From contig CASELS010000002.1 of NCBI GenBank assembly GCA_949288855.1, positions 1 through 64,000 of the forward strand: a DNA stretch of 64,000 nucleotides, given 5' to 3'. This document shows positions 1 through 8,881 of the stretch, piece after piece (within the stretch, counting starts at the first letter, position 1; each line of letters starts with the position of its first letter). Both the position numbers and the translations under genes were made by a program. The notes below the pieces were generated by a model. It saw only the letters and a program-made list of their open reading frames with translations. It made no database searches and was not told where the DNA came from. Source of the DNA: an uncultured Collinsella sp. Lineage in GTDB: Bacteria > Actinomycetota > Coriobacteriia > Coriobacteriales > Coriobacteriaceae.

Positions 1-1
1 C

Positions 2-430
2 GAGGATCTGGCGCAACGCGCCGCTGCCGAGGCTGACTCTGCAACGGAGCCGCCGGCCGCAACGCCGGTGGGCCGCGTTCCGCGCACTCACCGCAGGGAG
101 GACACCCCTGCCGCCGCGCCCGCACGCGAGGCCCACAAGACCAAGGAGCAGAAGCGCGCCGAGGCCGAGGCTCGCGCCGAGCTCAACCGCCGCCTCAAGT
201 CGCGCCGCACGCGCTTGGCAGCCCTTGAGAAGAACCTGGAGCGCGACCGTGCGCGCTACGACGAGCTCATGGCCCTCATGGCCTCCGAGGAGCTCTACGC
301 CGACCAGGAGCGTTTCAACGCGGCGCTCGCCGAATACAACGACCTAAAGAAGAAGATCGCAGACGCCGAGGACGAATGGCTCGAGCTGTCGACCGAAATC
401 GAGGAGGAGATCGCCCGTGGATGCGCGTAA
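2..430 (+). CDS. ABC-F family ATPase, C-terminal end only
   Basis: The frame is open to the left edge, so only the last 142 residues are present. They consist of an Ala/Pro/Glu linker, a basic stretch (KEQKRAEAEARAELNRRLKSR) and two long charged heptad-rich helices with a LYADQERFNAAL segment. This is the C-terminal coiled-coil typical of ABC-F proteins of the Uup type, soluble twin-ATPase proteins that act on ribosomes or branched DNA. The two nucleotide-binding domains lie outside the window, so the assignment rests on the tail alone. The next gene starts inside its last codons (14-base overlap). Confidence 0.72.
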   Translation, partial: EDLAQRAAAEADSATEPPAATPVGRVPRTHRREDTPAAAPAREAHKTKEQKRAEAEARAELNRRLKSRRTRLAALEKNLERDRARYDELMALMASEELYADQERFNAALAEYNDLKKKIADAEDEWLELSTEIEEEIARGCA

Positions 431-716
431 AGCAGCGGCCCTTGCGCTCGCCATCCTGTCCTGGGGCTTCAGGCTCGCCGCGATAGCGCTCGTCGCCATC
501 GTGTGCATCCTGTCCTTCTCGGGGGTGGCGACGCGTCTTGGTATCGTGAACCTCGTACTCGACATCTCGCGCACCATACCCGCCTTCATCTCGGGCTACG
601 GCGTTATCGCAACGCCCTTTGGCGGCGTCTTTCGCCTTGACTTTGCCCTGACCGCGGTTGCGCTCTTTGTCCTCGACTACGCCGCGCAGCGCATCTCGTG
701 GCTCGTGAGGCGCTAG
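417..716 (+). CDS. Small hypothetical membrane protein
   Basis: A 99-residue protein that I do not recognise. The GTG start overlaps the end of the ABC-F gene, and the reading frame has the same GC-rich third positions as its neighbours. Hydrophobic residues about 6-36 could form one or two membrane passes, and residues about 72-90 another; the C-terminus is basic (QRISWLVRR), suggesting it stays in the cytoplasm. The M50 protease gene begins 8 bases after its stop codon, so the two are probably co-expressed. It could be an accessory of the protease, but nothing in the sequence proves this. Confidence 0.55.
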   Translation: MDARKAAALALAILSWGFRLAAIALVAIVCILSFSGVATRLGIVNLVLDISRTIPAFISGYGVIATPFGGVFRLDFALTAVALFVLDYAAQRISWLVRR

Positions 717-724
717 GGGGTCCC

Positions 725-1399
725 ATGCTCGACGTTGCCTACATCGCAGGCCTTCTCATCCAGGCACTCGCCCTCATCATCGGTCTTTGCGTGCACGAGA
801 GCGCTCACGCCCTTGCCGCCTGGGCGCTGGGGGATAAGACGGCACGCTCTCGCGGGCGCGTCTCGTTAAACCCGCTCGCGCACATCGACCCCTTTGGCAC
901 GGTGCTGCTGCCGCTTATCATGATCGTGCTCGGAGGCCCAGTCTTTGCCTTTGCCAAGCCGGTACCCGTCTACCTCGGCAACCTCAAGAACCCCAAGCGC
1001 GACGAGCTCATCGTGGCGCTCGCAGGACCTGCATCCAACATCGTGCTCGCCGTCGTCTTCGCCGCGCTCTGCCGGGTGCCTGCCGTAGGCTCCCTTGTCA
1101 TGGCCACGGGATCGACCCTGCCCCTCGAGTTTCTTATGAGCGCCATCCTGGTGAATTTGTCGCTCGCGTTTTTCAACCTCATCCCGCTGCCGCCGCTCGA
1201 CGGTTCCTCGATCCTCGTCCCCTTCCTCAAGGGCCGCGCGCTCGAGACCTACTACCAGATCCAGCAGTACGCGATGCCCATCCTTATCATCGTGCTCTAC
1301 CTGCTGCCGCAGATTCTGCGCATCGACATCGTGGGCGTGTACTTCAACTTCACGGTATACCCGCTCTTCTACCAGCTGGCGGCCTGGGCATTAGGCTAG
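725..1399 (+). CDS. Site-2 protease family (M50) membrane metalloprotease
   Basis: A 224-residue polytopic membrane protein. Near the N-terminus is the zinc-binding motif HESAH (HExxH form), followed by the NPLAHIDP segment, and the second motif NLIPLPPLDGSS supplies the conserved Asp of the NPDG-type site. This is the short PDZ-less class of M50 proteases often found beside scpA-scpB in Gram-positives. The ATG at 725 is chosen because AGGGGG lies 5 bases upstream; an in-frame start at 698 would extend into the preceding gene. The natural substrate is unknown. Confidence 0.85.
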   Translation: MLDVAYIAGLLIQALALIIGLCVHESAHALAAWALGDKTARSRGRVSLNPLAHIDPFGTVLLPLIMIVLGGPVFAFAKPVPVYLGNLKNPKRDELIVALAGPASNIVLAVVFAALCRVPAVGSLVMATGSTLPLEFLMSAILVNLSLAFFNLIPLPPLDGSSILVPFLKGRALETYYQIQQYAMPILIIVLYLLPQILRIDIVGVYFNFTVYPLFYQLAAWALG

Positions 1400-1447
1400 A
1401 ATAGAAAGTTGCACTAACCCACGTACACGCAAAAGGAGAGGGGCAGC

Positions 1448-2251
1448 ATGTCGTACCGCGTCAGCACCGCGGCCTACTCAGGCCCGTTCGACCTGCTGCT
1501 GCAGCTCGTCAGCCGCCATGCCGTGGACATCGGCGCCATCTCTATCACCGAGGTTGCCGAGCAGTACCTCCAAGAGGTCGACCGCATGGAAGACGTGGAC
1601 CTCGACGTGGCGAGCGACTTCCTCCTTGTGGCGGCGACCCTGCTCGACATCAAAGCTGCCTCGCTCGTGCCAACCGACGCTGACAGCCCGGTGACAGCGG
1701 ACCTCGAGGAGGACGATGAGCTCGCGGGGCTCGACGCCGAGGGTCTGCGCGAGATCCTCATCCAGCGCCTCATCGCCTACAAGCAGTTCAAGGGAGCGGC
1801 CGCCGCGCTCGGGTCGCGCATGGAGGCCGAGCGCCGCATGCACCCGCGCGTTGCCGGCCCCGACCCGGAGTTCTTAAACCTCATGCCCGACTACCTTGCG
1901 GGCATCACGCTGCGCGGCCTTGCCGTCATCTGCGCGGACCTCGACAGCAGGCGCGAGACGTTTCTGCTCGAGGCCGAGCACGTCGCCCCTCACCGCGTGC
2001 CGCTCGAGCTCACCGTAGCCTCGGTCGACCGTCTTACGGCAACACGTGTGACCTGCACGTTCTCCGACCTTATCAAAGGTGCCGAGACCACCGACCAGCT
2101 CGTCTCCACCTTCCTGGCGATCCTCGAGCTCGCCAAGCGCGGGTCCATCACGCTCACGCAAGAGGAGAACTTTGGCGAGATTCATATCGAGCGTGTGGAG
2201 GGCGCGGAGGAGTACCACCCGGGAGACGCCCTCTACGTCGAGGAAGACTGA
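1448..2251 (+). CDS. scpA: Segregation and condensation protein A
   Basis: ScpA is the kleisin subunit that bridges the two SMC heads in the bacterial condensin complex. The 267-residue protein starts with the typical YSGPFDLLLQLV helix, has the LLVAATLLDIKAASL segment of the N-terminal SMC-binding domain, a variable acidic centre (about residues 84-100) and ends with the C-terminal winged helix (SITLTQEENFGEIHI). An AAAGGAGAGGGG ribosome site precedes the ATG. scpB follows after 32 bases. No smc gene is in the window. Confidence 0.95.
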   Translation: MSYRVSTAAYSGPFDLLLQLVSRHAVDIGAISITEVAEQYLQEVDRMEDVDLDVASDFLLVAATLLDIKAASLVPTDADSPVTADLEEDDELAGLDAEGLREILIQRLIAYKQFKGAAAALGSRMEAERRMHPRVAGPDPEFLNLMPDYLAGITLRGLAVICADLDSRRETFLLEAEHVAPHRVPLELTVASVDRLTATRVTCTFSDLIKGAETTDQLVSTFLAILELAKRGSITLTQEENFGEIHIERVEGAEEYHPGDALYVEED

Positions 2252-2283
2252 TGCCCAGCGCCCGTGCGCGTAAGGAGTAGACC

Positions 2284-2994
2284 ATGAACGACCTTGAGAA
2301 CCTAAACCCGCTCTCGCCCAAGGCGGCGCTTGAGGCGCTTCTGCTCGTATCGAGCGACCCGGTGAGCGCGAGCGCCCTCGCTCAGGCACTCGACATCGCG
2401 CCCGGCGAGGCTGCATCGCTTCTGGCCGAGCTTAAAGTCGAGTACGAGGAGGCCAACCGCGGGTTCCAGCTTCGTGAGGTCGCGGGCGGTTGGCGCCTCT
2501 TCACCCATCCCGCCTTCCACGATCAGGTTGAGGCCTTCGTCCTTTCCTGGGACACGCAGAAGCTCAGCCAGGCAGCGCTCGAGACGCTCGCCGTCATCGC
2601 CTACCACCAGCCCGCCACGCGCGAGCAGGTTCGCGGCATCCGCGGCGTCAACTCCGACGGCGTCATCTCCTCGCTCGTGGACAAAGGCCTTGTGCGCGAA
2701 CTCGGTCGTGACGCCGAGCACGGTCAGGCGATCCTCTACGGCACGACCAACGCCTTCCTCGAGAAGTTTGGCCTGCGCTCCTTAAAGGACCTGCCTGACC
2801 TCGAGCAGTTCGCGCCCGACGAGCAGGCGCGCCAGTTCATTCGTGAGCGCCTCTCGGGACGCTCCATCCAATCCACCCTGGAGGAGACCGAGGAGGACCT
2901 CGACGAGGAGCGCGAGCTCATCGACGAGGTTGCAGAGGACGATGACGACCTCATGATCGTGGGCAACGCGACCGACGAGGAGTTCGATGACTGA
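2284..2994 (+). CDS. scpB: Segregation and condensation protein B
   Basis: ScpB is the dimeric partner of ScpA in the SMC-ScpAB condensin. The 236-residue protein has two winged-helix units: residues about 10-85 (LSPKAALEALLLVSSDPVS) and about 90-170, with the family signature LSQAALETLAVIAYHQPATREQVRGIRGVNSDGVI. It is longer than many ScpB proteins because of a strongly acidic tail from about residue 197 (EETEEDLDEERELIDEV and beyond), which is probably disordered. AAGGAG precedes the start. The stop overlaps the start of the pseudouridine synthase gene by 8 bases. Confidence 0.95.
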   Translation: MNDLENLNPLSPKAALEALLLVSSDPVSASALAQALDIAPGEAASLLAELKVEYEEANRGFQLREVAGGWRLFTHPAFHDQVEAFVLSWDTQKLSQAALETLAVIAYHQPATREQVRGIRGVNSDGVISSLVDKGLVRELGRDAEHGQAILYGTTNAFLEKFGLRSLKDLPDLEQFAPDEQARQFIRERLSGRSIQSTLEETEEDLDEERELIDEVAEDDDDLMIVGNATDEEFDD

Positions 2995-3844
2995 GCCGGA
3001 TAAGGTCATACCAGGGGAGGACCATCCCTGGACCATGCGCCTCCAGCGCTATCTTGCACGCGCTGGCGTAGCGAGCCGGCGCGGGTCAGAGGACCTCATC
3101 ACCGCCGGTCGCGTCTCTGTGAACGGCTCCGTTGTGACCGAGCTTGGTACCAAGGTGACCCTCGGCGTGGATGAGGTCACCGTAGACGGACACGCGATCG
3201 CCATGGGGGAGGGTCCCGTCTACCTTATGCTCCATAAGCCGGCGGGTTACCTCACCACCATGGCCGACCCTCAGGGGCGTCCCTGCGTGGCCGAGCTCGT
3301 GCCGCGCGAGCGCTTTCCCGGGCTCTTTCCCGTGGGACGACTCGACAAGGACACGACAGGCCTTCTACTCTTCACCACCGACGGCGACACGGGAAACCGG
3401 CTTCTGCATCCTTCCTTTCACGTGCCCAAGCGCTATCTCGCGCTTGTGGACGGGCGCCTTGCAGACGAGGAGCTCGGACCGCTCCGCCAAGGTATCACGC
3501 TCGACGACGGCCCCTGCCGCCCCGCGCCCTGCACCATCATTGACCGCGCCTTTGCGCGCGAGCTCTGGCCCGACGACGCGCAAACAATCGAGAACGGCAC
3601 GGTCACGCCGGTTTCAATCGAGCTGCGCGAAGGGCGAAAGAACCAGGTGAAGCGCATGTTCGACGCCATTCACCACCCGGTCATCCGCCTACACCGCGAC
3701 CGCATGGGGCCGCTTACCCTCGGCGAGCTCCCCGAGGGCGCCTGGCGCGAACTTGAAGAGACAGAAGTTACCGCACTCAAATCCGACATGCAGCGCATGG
3801 CTATCGAAAACGATCCAACCAGAACCAGAGAGGACGAGATATGA
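2987..3844 (+). CDS. rluB: 23S rRNA pseudouridine synthase, RluB/RsuA family
   Basis: Converts a uridine in rRNA to pseudouridine. An S4 RNA-binding domain occupies residues about 17-65 (RLQRYLARAGVASRRGSEDL), then the catalytic domain with GRLDKDTTGLLLFTTDGD, whose first Asp is the family nucleophile, and the late motif REGRKNQVKRMF. Length (285) fits the family. Its place directly after scpAB is typical of RluB, which makes Psi2605 in E. coli 23S rRNA; RsuA-type specificity cannot be excluded from sequence alone. It starts inside scpB, and its stop overlaps the cmk start as ATGA. A second possible start is the ATG at 3035. Confidence 0.88.
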   Translation: MTEPDKVIPGEDHPWTMRLQRYLARAGVASRRGSEDLITAGRVSVNGSVVTELGTKVTLGVDEVTVDGHAIAMGEGPVYLMLHKPAGYLTTMADPQGRPCVAELVPRERFPGLFPVGRLDKDTTGLLLFTTDGDTGNRLLHPSFHVPKRYLALVDGRLADEELGPLRQGITLDDGPCRPAPCTIIDRAFARELWPDDAQTIENGTVTPVSIELREGRKNQVKRMFDAIHHPVIRLHRDRMGPLTLGELPEGAWRELEETEVTALKSDMQRMAIENDPTRTREDEI

Positions 3845-4527
3845 TCATCGCAATCGACGGACCGGCGGGTTCCGGCAAGTCCACTATCGCCCGCGAGGTC
3901 GCGCGCAGGTTCTGCTTCGACAAGCTCGACACCGGCGCCATGTACCGCGCGGTCGCGCTCTCCGCGCTCGACCGCGGCGTCGACCTCGACGACGAGCCCG
4001 CTGTCGACGACCTTGCCAACACCATCTCGATCCGCTTTCCCCCGCGCGAGGGCTCCACGACGCGCATCGAGGTGGACGATGTTGACGTGAGCGACGCCAT
4101 CCGCACGCCGCGCATCGACTCGTGCGTCTCCAAGGTCGCCGCCTACCCCGGGGTCCGCACCGCCATGCTCACTCCCCAGCGCGCCTTTGCCGAGGGCCGC
4201 GATGTGGTTGCCGAGGGCCGCGATATCGGCACCGTCGTCTTCCCGGCGGCCGATATCAAGATCTTCCTTACGGCTGATCCCGCCGAGCGCGCCCGCAGGC
4301 GCGTGCTCCAGCGCCATGAGGACGATGATCTCACGCTCGACGATCTTGCCGACGAGGTCCAGCGCACGCTCGACGCGATCCGTCGTCGCGACGAGCTCGA
4401 CAGCTCCCGCGACGTGGCGCCCCTGACGGCCGCCCCGGACGCTGTTGAGATCGATTCCACCGCTCATACCATCGATGAGGTGGTCACGATGATCGCCGAC
4501 CTCATCCAGGAGAGGAGGGGCGCGTGA
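3841..4527 (+). CDS. cmk: Cytidylate kinase
   Basis: Phosphorylates CMP and dCMP with ATP in pyrimidine nucleotide supply. The 228-residue protein opens with a P-loop GPAGSGKST at residues 7-15, has the substrate-site motif KLDTGAMYRAVAL, and the RDIGTVVFPAADIKIFLTA segment followed by the Arg-rich lid (ERARRRVLQR). It overlaps rluB by 4 bases (ATGA) and plsC by 4 bases, so it is translationally coupled on both sides. The order cmk-plsC-ispH is common in Gram-positives. Confidence 0.95.
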   Translation: MIIAIDGPAGSGKSTIAREVARRFCFDKLDTGAMYRAVALSALDRGVDLDDEPAVDDLANTISIRFPPREGSTTRIEVDDVDVSDAIRTPRIDSCVSKVAAYPGVRTAMLTPQRAFAEGRDVVAEGRDIGTVVFPAADIKIFLTADPAERARRRVLQRHEDDDLTLDDLADEVQRTLDAIRRRDELDSSRDVAPLTAAPDAVEIDSTAHTIDEVVTMIADLIQERRGA

Positions 4528-5249
4528 AGCTTCTGCACTACACGCGTGACGACTACTACGACAACGCCATGCGCGACTACCCCGTGGCGCTCCGCGTGTT
4601 CTACTACGTCGTCATCGCCATCCTCTACGTCTTCTCCAAGATCATGTGGCGCTGGACGGTCGACAACGCCGACGAGCTGCTGCCGCGAGGGGAGCGCGGG
4701 TCGGTCATCATCTGCAACCACACCTCCATGGCCGAGGTGATCTCGATCGTCCCGCATATCGTGCGGACCGGACGCCGGGTCCGTCCGATCATGAAGTCGG
4801 AGTTCAACAACAACCCCATCGTGCGCTGGTTCTTCGCACGCGTGGGCGGCATCCCCGTCGACCGCGGTACCGCCGACATGAAGGCGCTGCGCCGCGCGCA
4901 GCACGCCCTGCAGCGTGGCGAGGACGTGCTCATCTTCCCCGAGGGCACCCGTATCCGCTCAGACGACCAGCCGGTTGTGGTGCACGGCGGATTTGCCCTC
5001 ATGGCCCAGATGGGCAAGGCCGACATCGCCCCCATGGCGGTGTGCGGCTTCCGCGACATCACGCCCGCCGGCAAGCACATCATGCGTCCCGTCAAAACCT
5101 GGATGCGCTGCGCCAAGCGCCTCTCTCTTGCCGACGCGCCGGAGGGCCTCAAGCGCTCCGAGCGCCTTCAGTGGTTTGAGGACGAGGCCGTGCGCCGCAT
5201 GTACGAGGTGCGCGACGAGCTCCGCCAGGAGCACCCCGGGAGGAGGTAG
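4524..5249 (+). CDS. plsC: 1-acyl-sn-glycerol-3-phosphate acyltransferase
   Basis: Adds the second acyl chain to lysophosphatidate to make phosphatidic acid at the inner membrane face. An N-terminal hydrophobic segment (residues about 24-40) precedes motif I at 65-71, motif II-like VGGIPVDRG at 107-115 and motif III FPEGTR at 138-143. Motif I reads NHTSMAE: the His is present, but the Asp of the usual NHx4D dyad is Glu (GAG, E71). The acid function is retained, so activity is plausible. It overlaps cmk by 4 bases and is 3 bases from ispH. Confidence 0.88.
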   Translation: MKLLHYTRDDYYDNAMRDYPVALRVFYYVVIAILYVFSKIMWRWTVDNADELLPRGERGSVIICNHTSMAEVISIVPHIVRTGRRVRPIMKSEFNNNPIVRWFFARVGGIPVDRGTADMKALRRAQHALQRGEDVLIFPEGTRIRSDDQPVVVHGGFALMAQMGKADIAPMAVCGFRDITPAGKHIMRPVKTWMRCAKRLSLADAPEGLKRSERLQWFEDEAVRRMYEVRDELRQEHPGRR

Positions 5250-5252
5250 ACC

Positions 5253-6098
5253 ATGCCGCGCATCGAGATCGCCCGCCAAGCGGGTGCCTGCTACGGCGTC
5301 GAGCGCGCCCTCAAGATGGCTCGTCAGGCCTCGGAGGAGGCCGCGCAGCCGGTACACACGCTCGGACCCCTCATCCATAACCCGCTCGTCGTCTCAGAGC
5401 TTGAGCGTGCCGGAGTGCGTCCGGCGGATACTCCGGAGGAAGCGGGGGAGGGAACCCTCGTCATCCGCGCCCACGGCGTCACGCCCAAGGTGATCTCGCG
5501 CGCGCAGGACCTCGGCCTTTCGGTCATAGACGCCACCTGTCCCTACGTAAAGCGCGTCCACCACGCCGCCGAGCGCCTCGCCAAGGCGAGCTACCAGGTG
5601 ATCGTAGTGGGGGAGAGCGGTCATCCCGAGGTGCAGGGCATCCTCGGCCACGCGGGTGAGGGCGCGCACGTTGTGTCCACCCTCGAGGACCTCGACAACA
5701 TCAACCTTGCCCGTAAGGTGGGCGTCGTCGTCCAGACGACGCAGACGCTCGCGCACCTACGGGCGGTCGTTGCCGAGCTTTTGGGCCGCGTGGAGGAGCT
5801 CACCGTTGTGAACACCATCTGCGAGGCCACAAGCGAGCGCCAACTTGCCGCAGCGGAGCTCGCGGCGCGCGCGGACGCGATGATCGTCATCGGCGGACGG
5901 TCGTCGGGCAACACCCGTCGCCTTGCCGAAATCTGCGCCGTGCGCTGCCAGAACACGCATCACATCGAAGATGCGGGCGAGCTTGACGCCTCTTGGTTCG
6001 ATCGGGCGGAGCTCATCGGCGTCACCGCCGGCGCCTCCACCCCGGCTGACCAGATCGAGCGCACGGTCCGCGCCATCTCTCAGGTCGTGGGAGCATGA
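5253..6098 (+). CDS. ispH: 4-hydroxy-3-methylbut-2-enyl diphosphate reductase
   Basis: Last enzyme of the MEP isoprenoid pathway: reduces HMBPP to IPP and DMAPP with a [4Fe-4S] cluster. The three cluster cysteines are visible at C13 (GACYGVERA), C96 (DATCPYV) and C190 (NTICEAT). The proton-donor Glu is in HPEVQG (E126) and the substrate-binding HGVTPKV and STPADQ segments are present. Length (281) matches the short Gram-positive form without a fused S1 protein. GGGAGGAGG lies just before the ATG. Its stop overlaps the next gene (ATGA). Confidence 0.96.
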   Translation: MPRIEIARQAGACYGVERALKMARQASEEAAQPVHTLGPLIHNPLVVSELERAGVRPADTPEEAGEGTLVIRAHGVTPKVISRAQDLGLSVIDATCPYVKRVHHAAERLAKASYQVIVVGESGHPEVQGILGHAGEGAHVVSTLEDLDNINLARKVGVVVQTTQTLAHLRAVVAELLGRVEELTVVNTICEATSERQLAAAELAARADAMIVIGGRSSGNTRRLAEICAVRCQNTHHIEDAGELDASWFDRAELIGVTAGASTPADQIERTVRAISQVVGA

Positions 6099-7507
6099 CA
6101 GAACCCATCAGGCCCCCGTACGCGGATGGCAGCGTCACCTACGGCGGCACCCAACCCGAAGTCGACCATAGCGAGCCTGTGGGCGGACGCGTGAGCGCGG
6201 TGAGGCCCGATTCGCCCGCATGGGATGCCGGCATCGAGCCAGGCATGATCGTGACCGAGGTTGCGGGCGAGCCCTTGACCGACATGATTGGATGGCTTTG
6301 GGGGGCAGATGCCGAGGAGGTCGACCTCACGGTCTTTGACCCCCGCGACGCGACCTATGCCGCCTGCACGCTTGAGCGCCTGCCGGGCGAGGACTGGGGC
6401 GTCGAGTTTGACGGAGCGGTCTTTGACGGCATGCGCACCTGCGTGAACGGCTGCGTCTTCTGTTTTATGACGATGCTCCCCGAGCACATGCGCACCTCGC
6501 TCTACATCCGCGACGACGACTACCGCCTAAGCTTTCTGCAGGGCAACTTCGTCACGCTCACCAACCTCACCGATGAGGACATCGACCGCATCATCACCTG
6601 CCAGCTGAGTCCCATGAACGTATCGCTGCACGCCGTCTCGGCCGATGTGCGGCGTCGCCTCATGGGCAAGCACGCCGCACGCGGGCTCGAGGCGCTCGAG
6701 CGCCTTGTTGCAGCCGGTATCGAGGTCCACGCCCAGATCGTCCTCTGCCCCGGGCTCAACGATTGCGAGGAGCTTGAGCGCACCCTCCGCTACGTTGAGG
6801 AGCGGCCCGAGATCACGAGCCTCGGCATCGTCCCGCTCGGTTACACGAAGTTCCAGAATCGCTTCTCGAGCTCCTATTCCGATGATCCGGCCGCCGCCCG
6901 CCGCGTTATCGAGCAGGTGCGTCCCTATCAGGAGCGGGCCCGCGAGCGCTTTGGCCGTACAGTATTTCAACTCTCCGACGAGTTCTACCTCGATGCCAGC
7001 GTCACGGTGCCACCGGCTGCATGGTACGACGGCTACCCCCAGTACTACGACGGCATCGGCATGATTCGGTCCTACCTCGATGACACCGCATCTACCCTGC
7101 ATGAGGAGGCCGCGCGCATCGAGCGCGTTGGGCGAGAGCTCTCATCACGCTCGCTTACGTTCACCGTCGTCTCCGGCGAGGCGGCGCGCGAGACCATTGC
7201 CGGTTTCGTGGGGCGCGAGCCGCTTTGCGGCCAGGTCGTTGCCATCAAGAATCGCTACTTTGGCGGCAACGTCGACGTGACGGGCCTCATCTGCGGCTGC
7301 GACCTCATCGAGCAGCTCGATGACGACCTCGCCGGGGTTATGCTCTTTCTGCCGGACGTCATGTTCAACGCCGACGGTCTCACGCTGGACGGCTATCATC
7401 GTGATGACGTGTTGGAGACCCTGGAGAGGCGCGGCGCCATCGCCCGCGTCGCCTCCTCGTTGCCCCTCGACCTCCTAGACGCCATCGAGGACGCCTTAGG
7501 AGTGTGA
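6095..7507 (+). CDS. PDZ / radical-SAM / DUF512 protein of unknown function
   Basis: A 470-residue protein with three parts: an N-terminal PDZ-like domain (residues about 28-80, VSAVRPDSPAWDAGIEPGMIV), a radical-SAM-type centre with a C116-x3-C120-x2-C123 cluster motif (CVNGCVFC), and a C-terminal DUF512 domain (YFGGNVDVTGLICGCDL). The family is conserved in Firmicutes and Actinobacteria, very often immediately before der, as here (31 bases). The motif implies a [4Fe-4S] cluster and S-adenosylmethionine use, but no reaction is established. The company of der suggests a ribosome- or RNA-related task; that is inference. Confidence 0.85.
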   Translation: MTEPIRPPYADGSVTYGGTQPEVDHSEPVGGRVSAVRPDSPAWDAGIEPGMIVTEVAGEPLTDMIGWLWGADAEEVDLTVFDPRDATYAACTLERLPGEDWGVEFDGAVFDGMRTCVNGCVFCFMTMLPEHMRTSLYIRDDDYRLSFLQGNFVTLTNLTDEDIDRIITCQLSPMNVSLHAVSADVRRRLMGKHAARGLEALERLVAAGIEVHAQIVLCPGLNDCEELERTLRYVEERPEITSLGIVPLGYTKFQNRFSSSYSDDPAAARRVIEQVRPYQERARERFGRTVFQLSDEFYLDASVTVPPAAWYDGYPQYYDGIGMIRSYLDDTASTLHEEAARIERVGRELSSRSLTFTVVSGEAARETIAGFVGREPLCGQVVAIKNRYFGGNVDVTGLICGCDLIEQLDDDLAGVMLFLPDVMFNADGLTLDGYHRDDVLETLERRGAIARVASSLPLDLLDAIEDALGV

Positions 7508-7538
7508 ACGGGGCCATAGGCCCGTTAGGAGTTCTTGC

Positions 7539-8876
7539 ATGAAACCCATCGTCGCCGTTGTCGGCCGACCCAACGTGGGCAAGTCCACGCTGGTCAACCG
7601 CATCGCGCAGACCGCCGACGCCATTGTGCACGAGAGCCGCGGCGTCACCCGCGACCGCAGCTACCATGACGCCGACTGGAACGGTCGCAGCTTCACCCTC
7701 ATCGATACCGGTGGTATCGAGCCGCTCAAGAGCGACGACGTCTTTGCCGCCTCGATCCGCGACCAGGCACTCGCCGGCGCCGAGGAGGCGGACGCCATCC
7801 TCTTTGTCACCGACGGCTCCGTTGGCGTTACCGAGGAGGACGAGACGGTTGCGCGCCTGCTCAAGCGCATCAAGAAGCCGACCTTCCTTCTGGTGAACAA
7901 GCTCGACAACCCCGACCGCGAGCAGGAGCGCCTCTGGGAGTTCTACTCGCTCGGCGTGGGTGACCCCATCCCCATATCCGCCACCCACGGACACGGAACG
8001 GGCGATCTGCTCGACGACCTCATCGCGGTGCTCCCCGAAGAGACCGAGGACGTGGACGAGTATCCCGACTCGCTCGGCGTGGCCATCATCGGCCGCCCCA
8101 ACGCCGGCAAGTCCTCGCTCTTCAACAAGATCATCGGCCGCGAGCGCTCCATCGTCTCCGACGTAGCGGGCACCACACGTGACGCGATCGACACCATCGT
8201 CGAGCGCGACGGCCGCCGCTACCGCCTGGTCGACACCGCCGGCATCCGCAAGAAGAGCACGGTCTACGAGAACATCGAGTACTACTCGATGGTGCGCGGG
8301 TTGCGCGCCATCGACCGCGCCGACGTGGCACTGCTCGTCGTCGACTCATCGGTGGGCGTCACCGAGCAGGACCAGAAGGTCGCCAACCTCGCCATCGAGC
8401 GCGGCTGCGCGCTCGTGGTCCTGCTCAACAAGTGGGACCTCCTTACCGATGACCGTGCCCGCGAGCAGGTTATGGAGACCGTCGACCGTCGTCTCACCAT
8501 GGCGCCGTGGGCAGAGATCCTGCGCATCTCGGCTCTCACCGGCCGTTCCGTCGAGAAGATATGGAACATGGTCGACGCCGCAGCCGAGCGCCGTGCCCAG
8601 AAACTCACTACGGCCAAGCTCAACCAGTTCCTCACCGACCTGCGCGAGTTCGGCCATACCGTCGTTGACGGCAAGCGCCGCCTGCGCATGCACTACGTAA
8701 CGCAAACCGGCACCGAGCCGCCCGCCTTCACCTTCTTTGTGAACCATCCGGACCTTGTGAACGACACCTACGCCCGCTACATCGAGAACCGCATGCGCGA
8801 GAAGTTCGACCTCAAGGGCACGCCCATCCGCCTGCGCTTCCGCTCCAAGGCCTCGGCCGACAAGGCGGGTGAGTAG
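7539..8876 (+). CDS. der: Ribosome biogenesis GTPase Der
   Basis: Essential tandem-GTPase factor for 50S subunit assembly. The 445-residue protein has two complete G domains. The first has GRPNVGKST (P-loop), DTGGIE and NKLD; the second starts near residue 175 with GRPNAGKSS, then DTAGI and NKWDLL. A C-terminal KH-like domain follows (TGTEPPAFTFFVNHPDLV). Length is standard. A leader of 31 bases with TTAGGAG separates it from the DUF512 gene, and plsY follows after 5 bases. Confidence 0.97.
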   Translation: MKPIVAVVGRPNVGKSTLVNRIAQTADAIVHESRGVTRDRSYHDADWNGRSFTLIDTGGIEPLKSDDVFAASIRDQALAGAEEADAILFVTDGSVGVTEEDETVARLLKRIKKPTFLLVNKLDNPDREQERLWEFYSLGVGDPIPISATHGHGTGDLLDDLIAVLPEETEDVDEYPDSLGVAIIGRPNAGKSSLFNKIIGRERSIVSDVAGTTRDAIDTIVERDGRRYRLVDTAGIRKKSTVYENIEYYSMVRGLRAIDRADVALLVVDSSVGVTEQDQKVANLAIERGCALVVLLNKWDLLTDDRAREQVMETVDRRLTMAPWAEILRISALTGRSVEKIWNMVDAAAERRAQKLTTAKLNQFLTDLREFGHTVVDGKRRLRMHYVTQTGTEPPAFTFFVNHPDLVNDTYARYIENRMREKFDLKGTPIRLRFRSKASADKAGE

Positions 8877-8881
8877 CTGTG

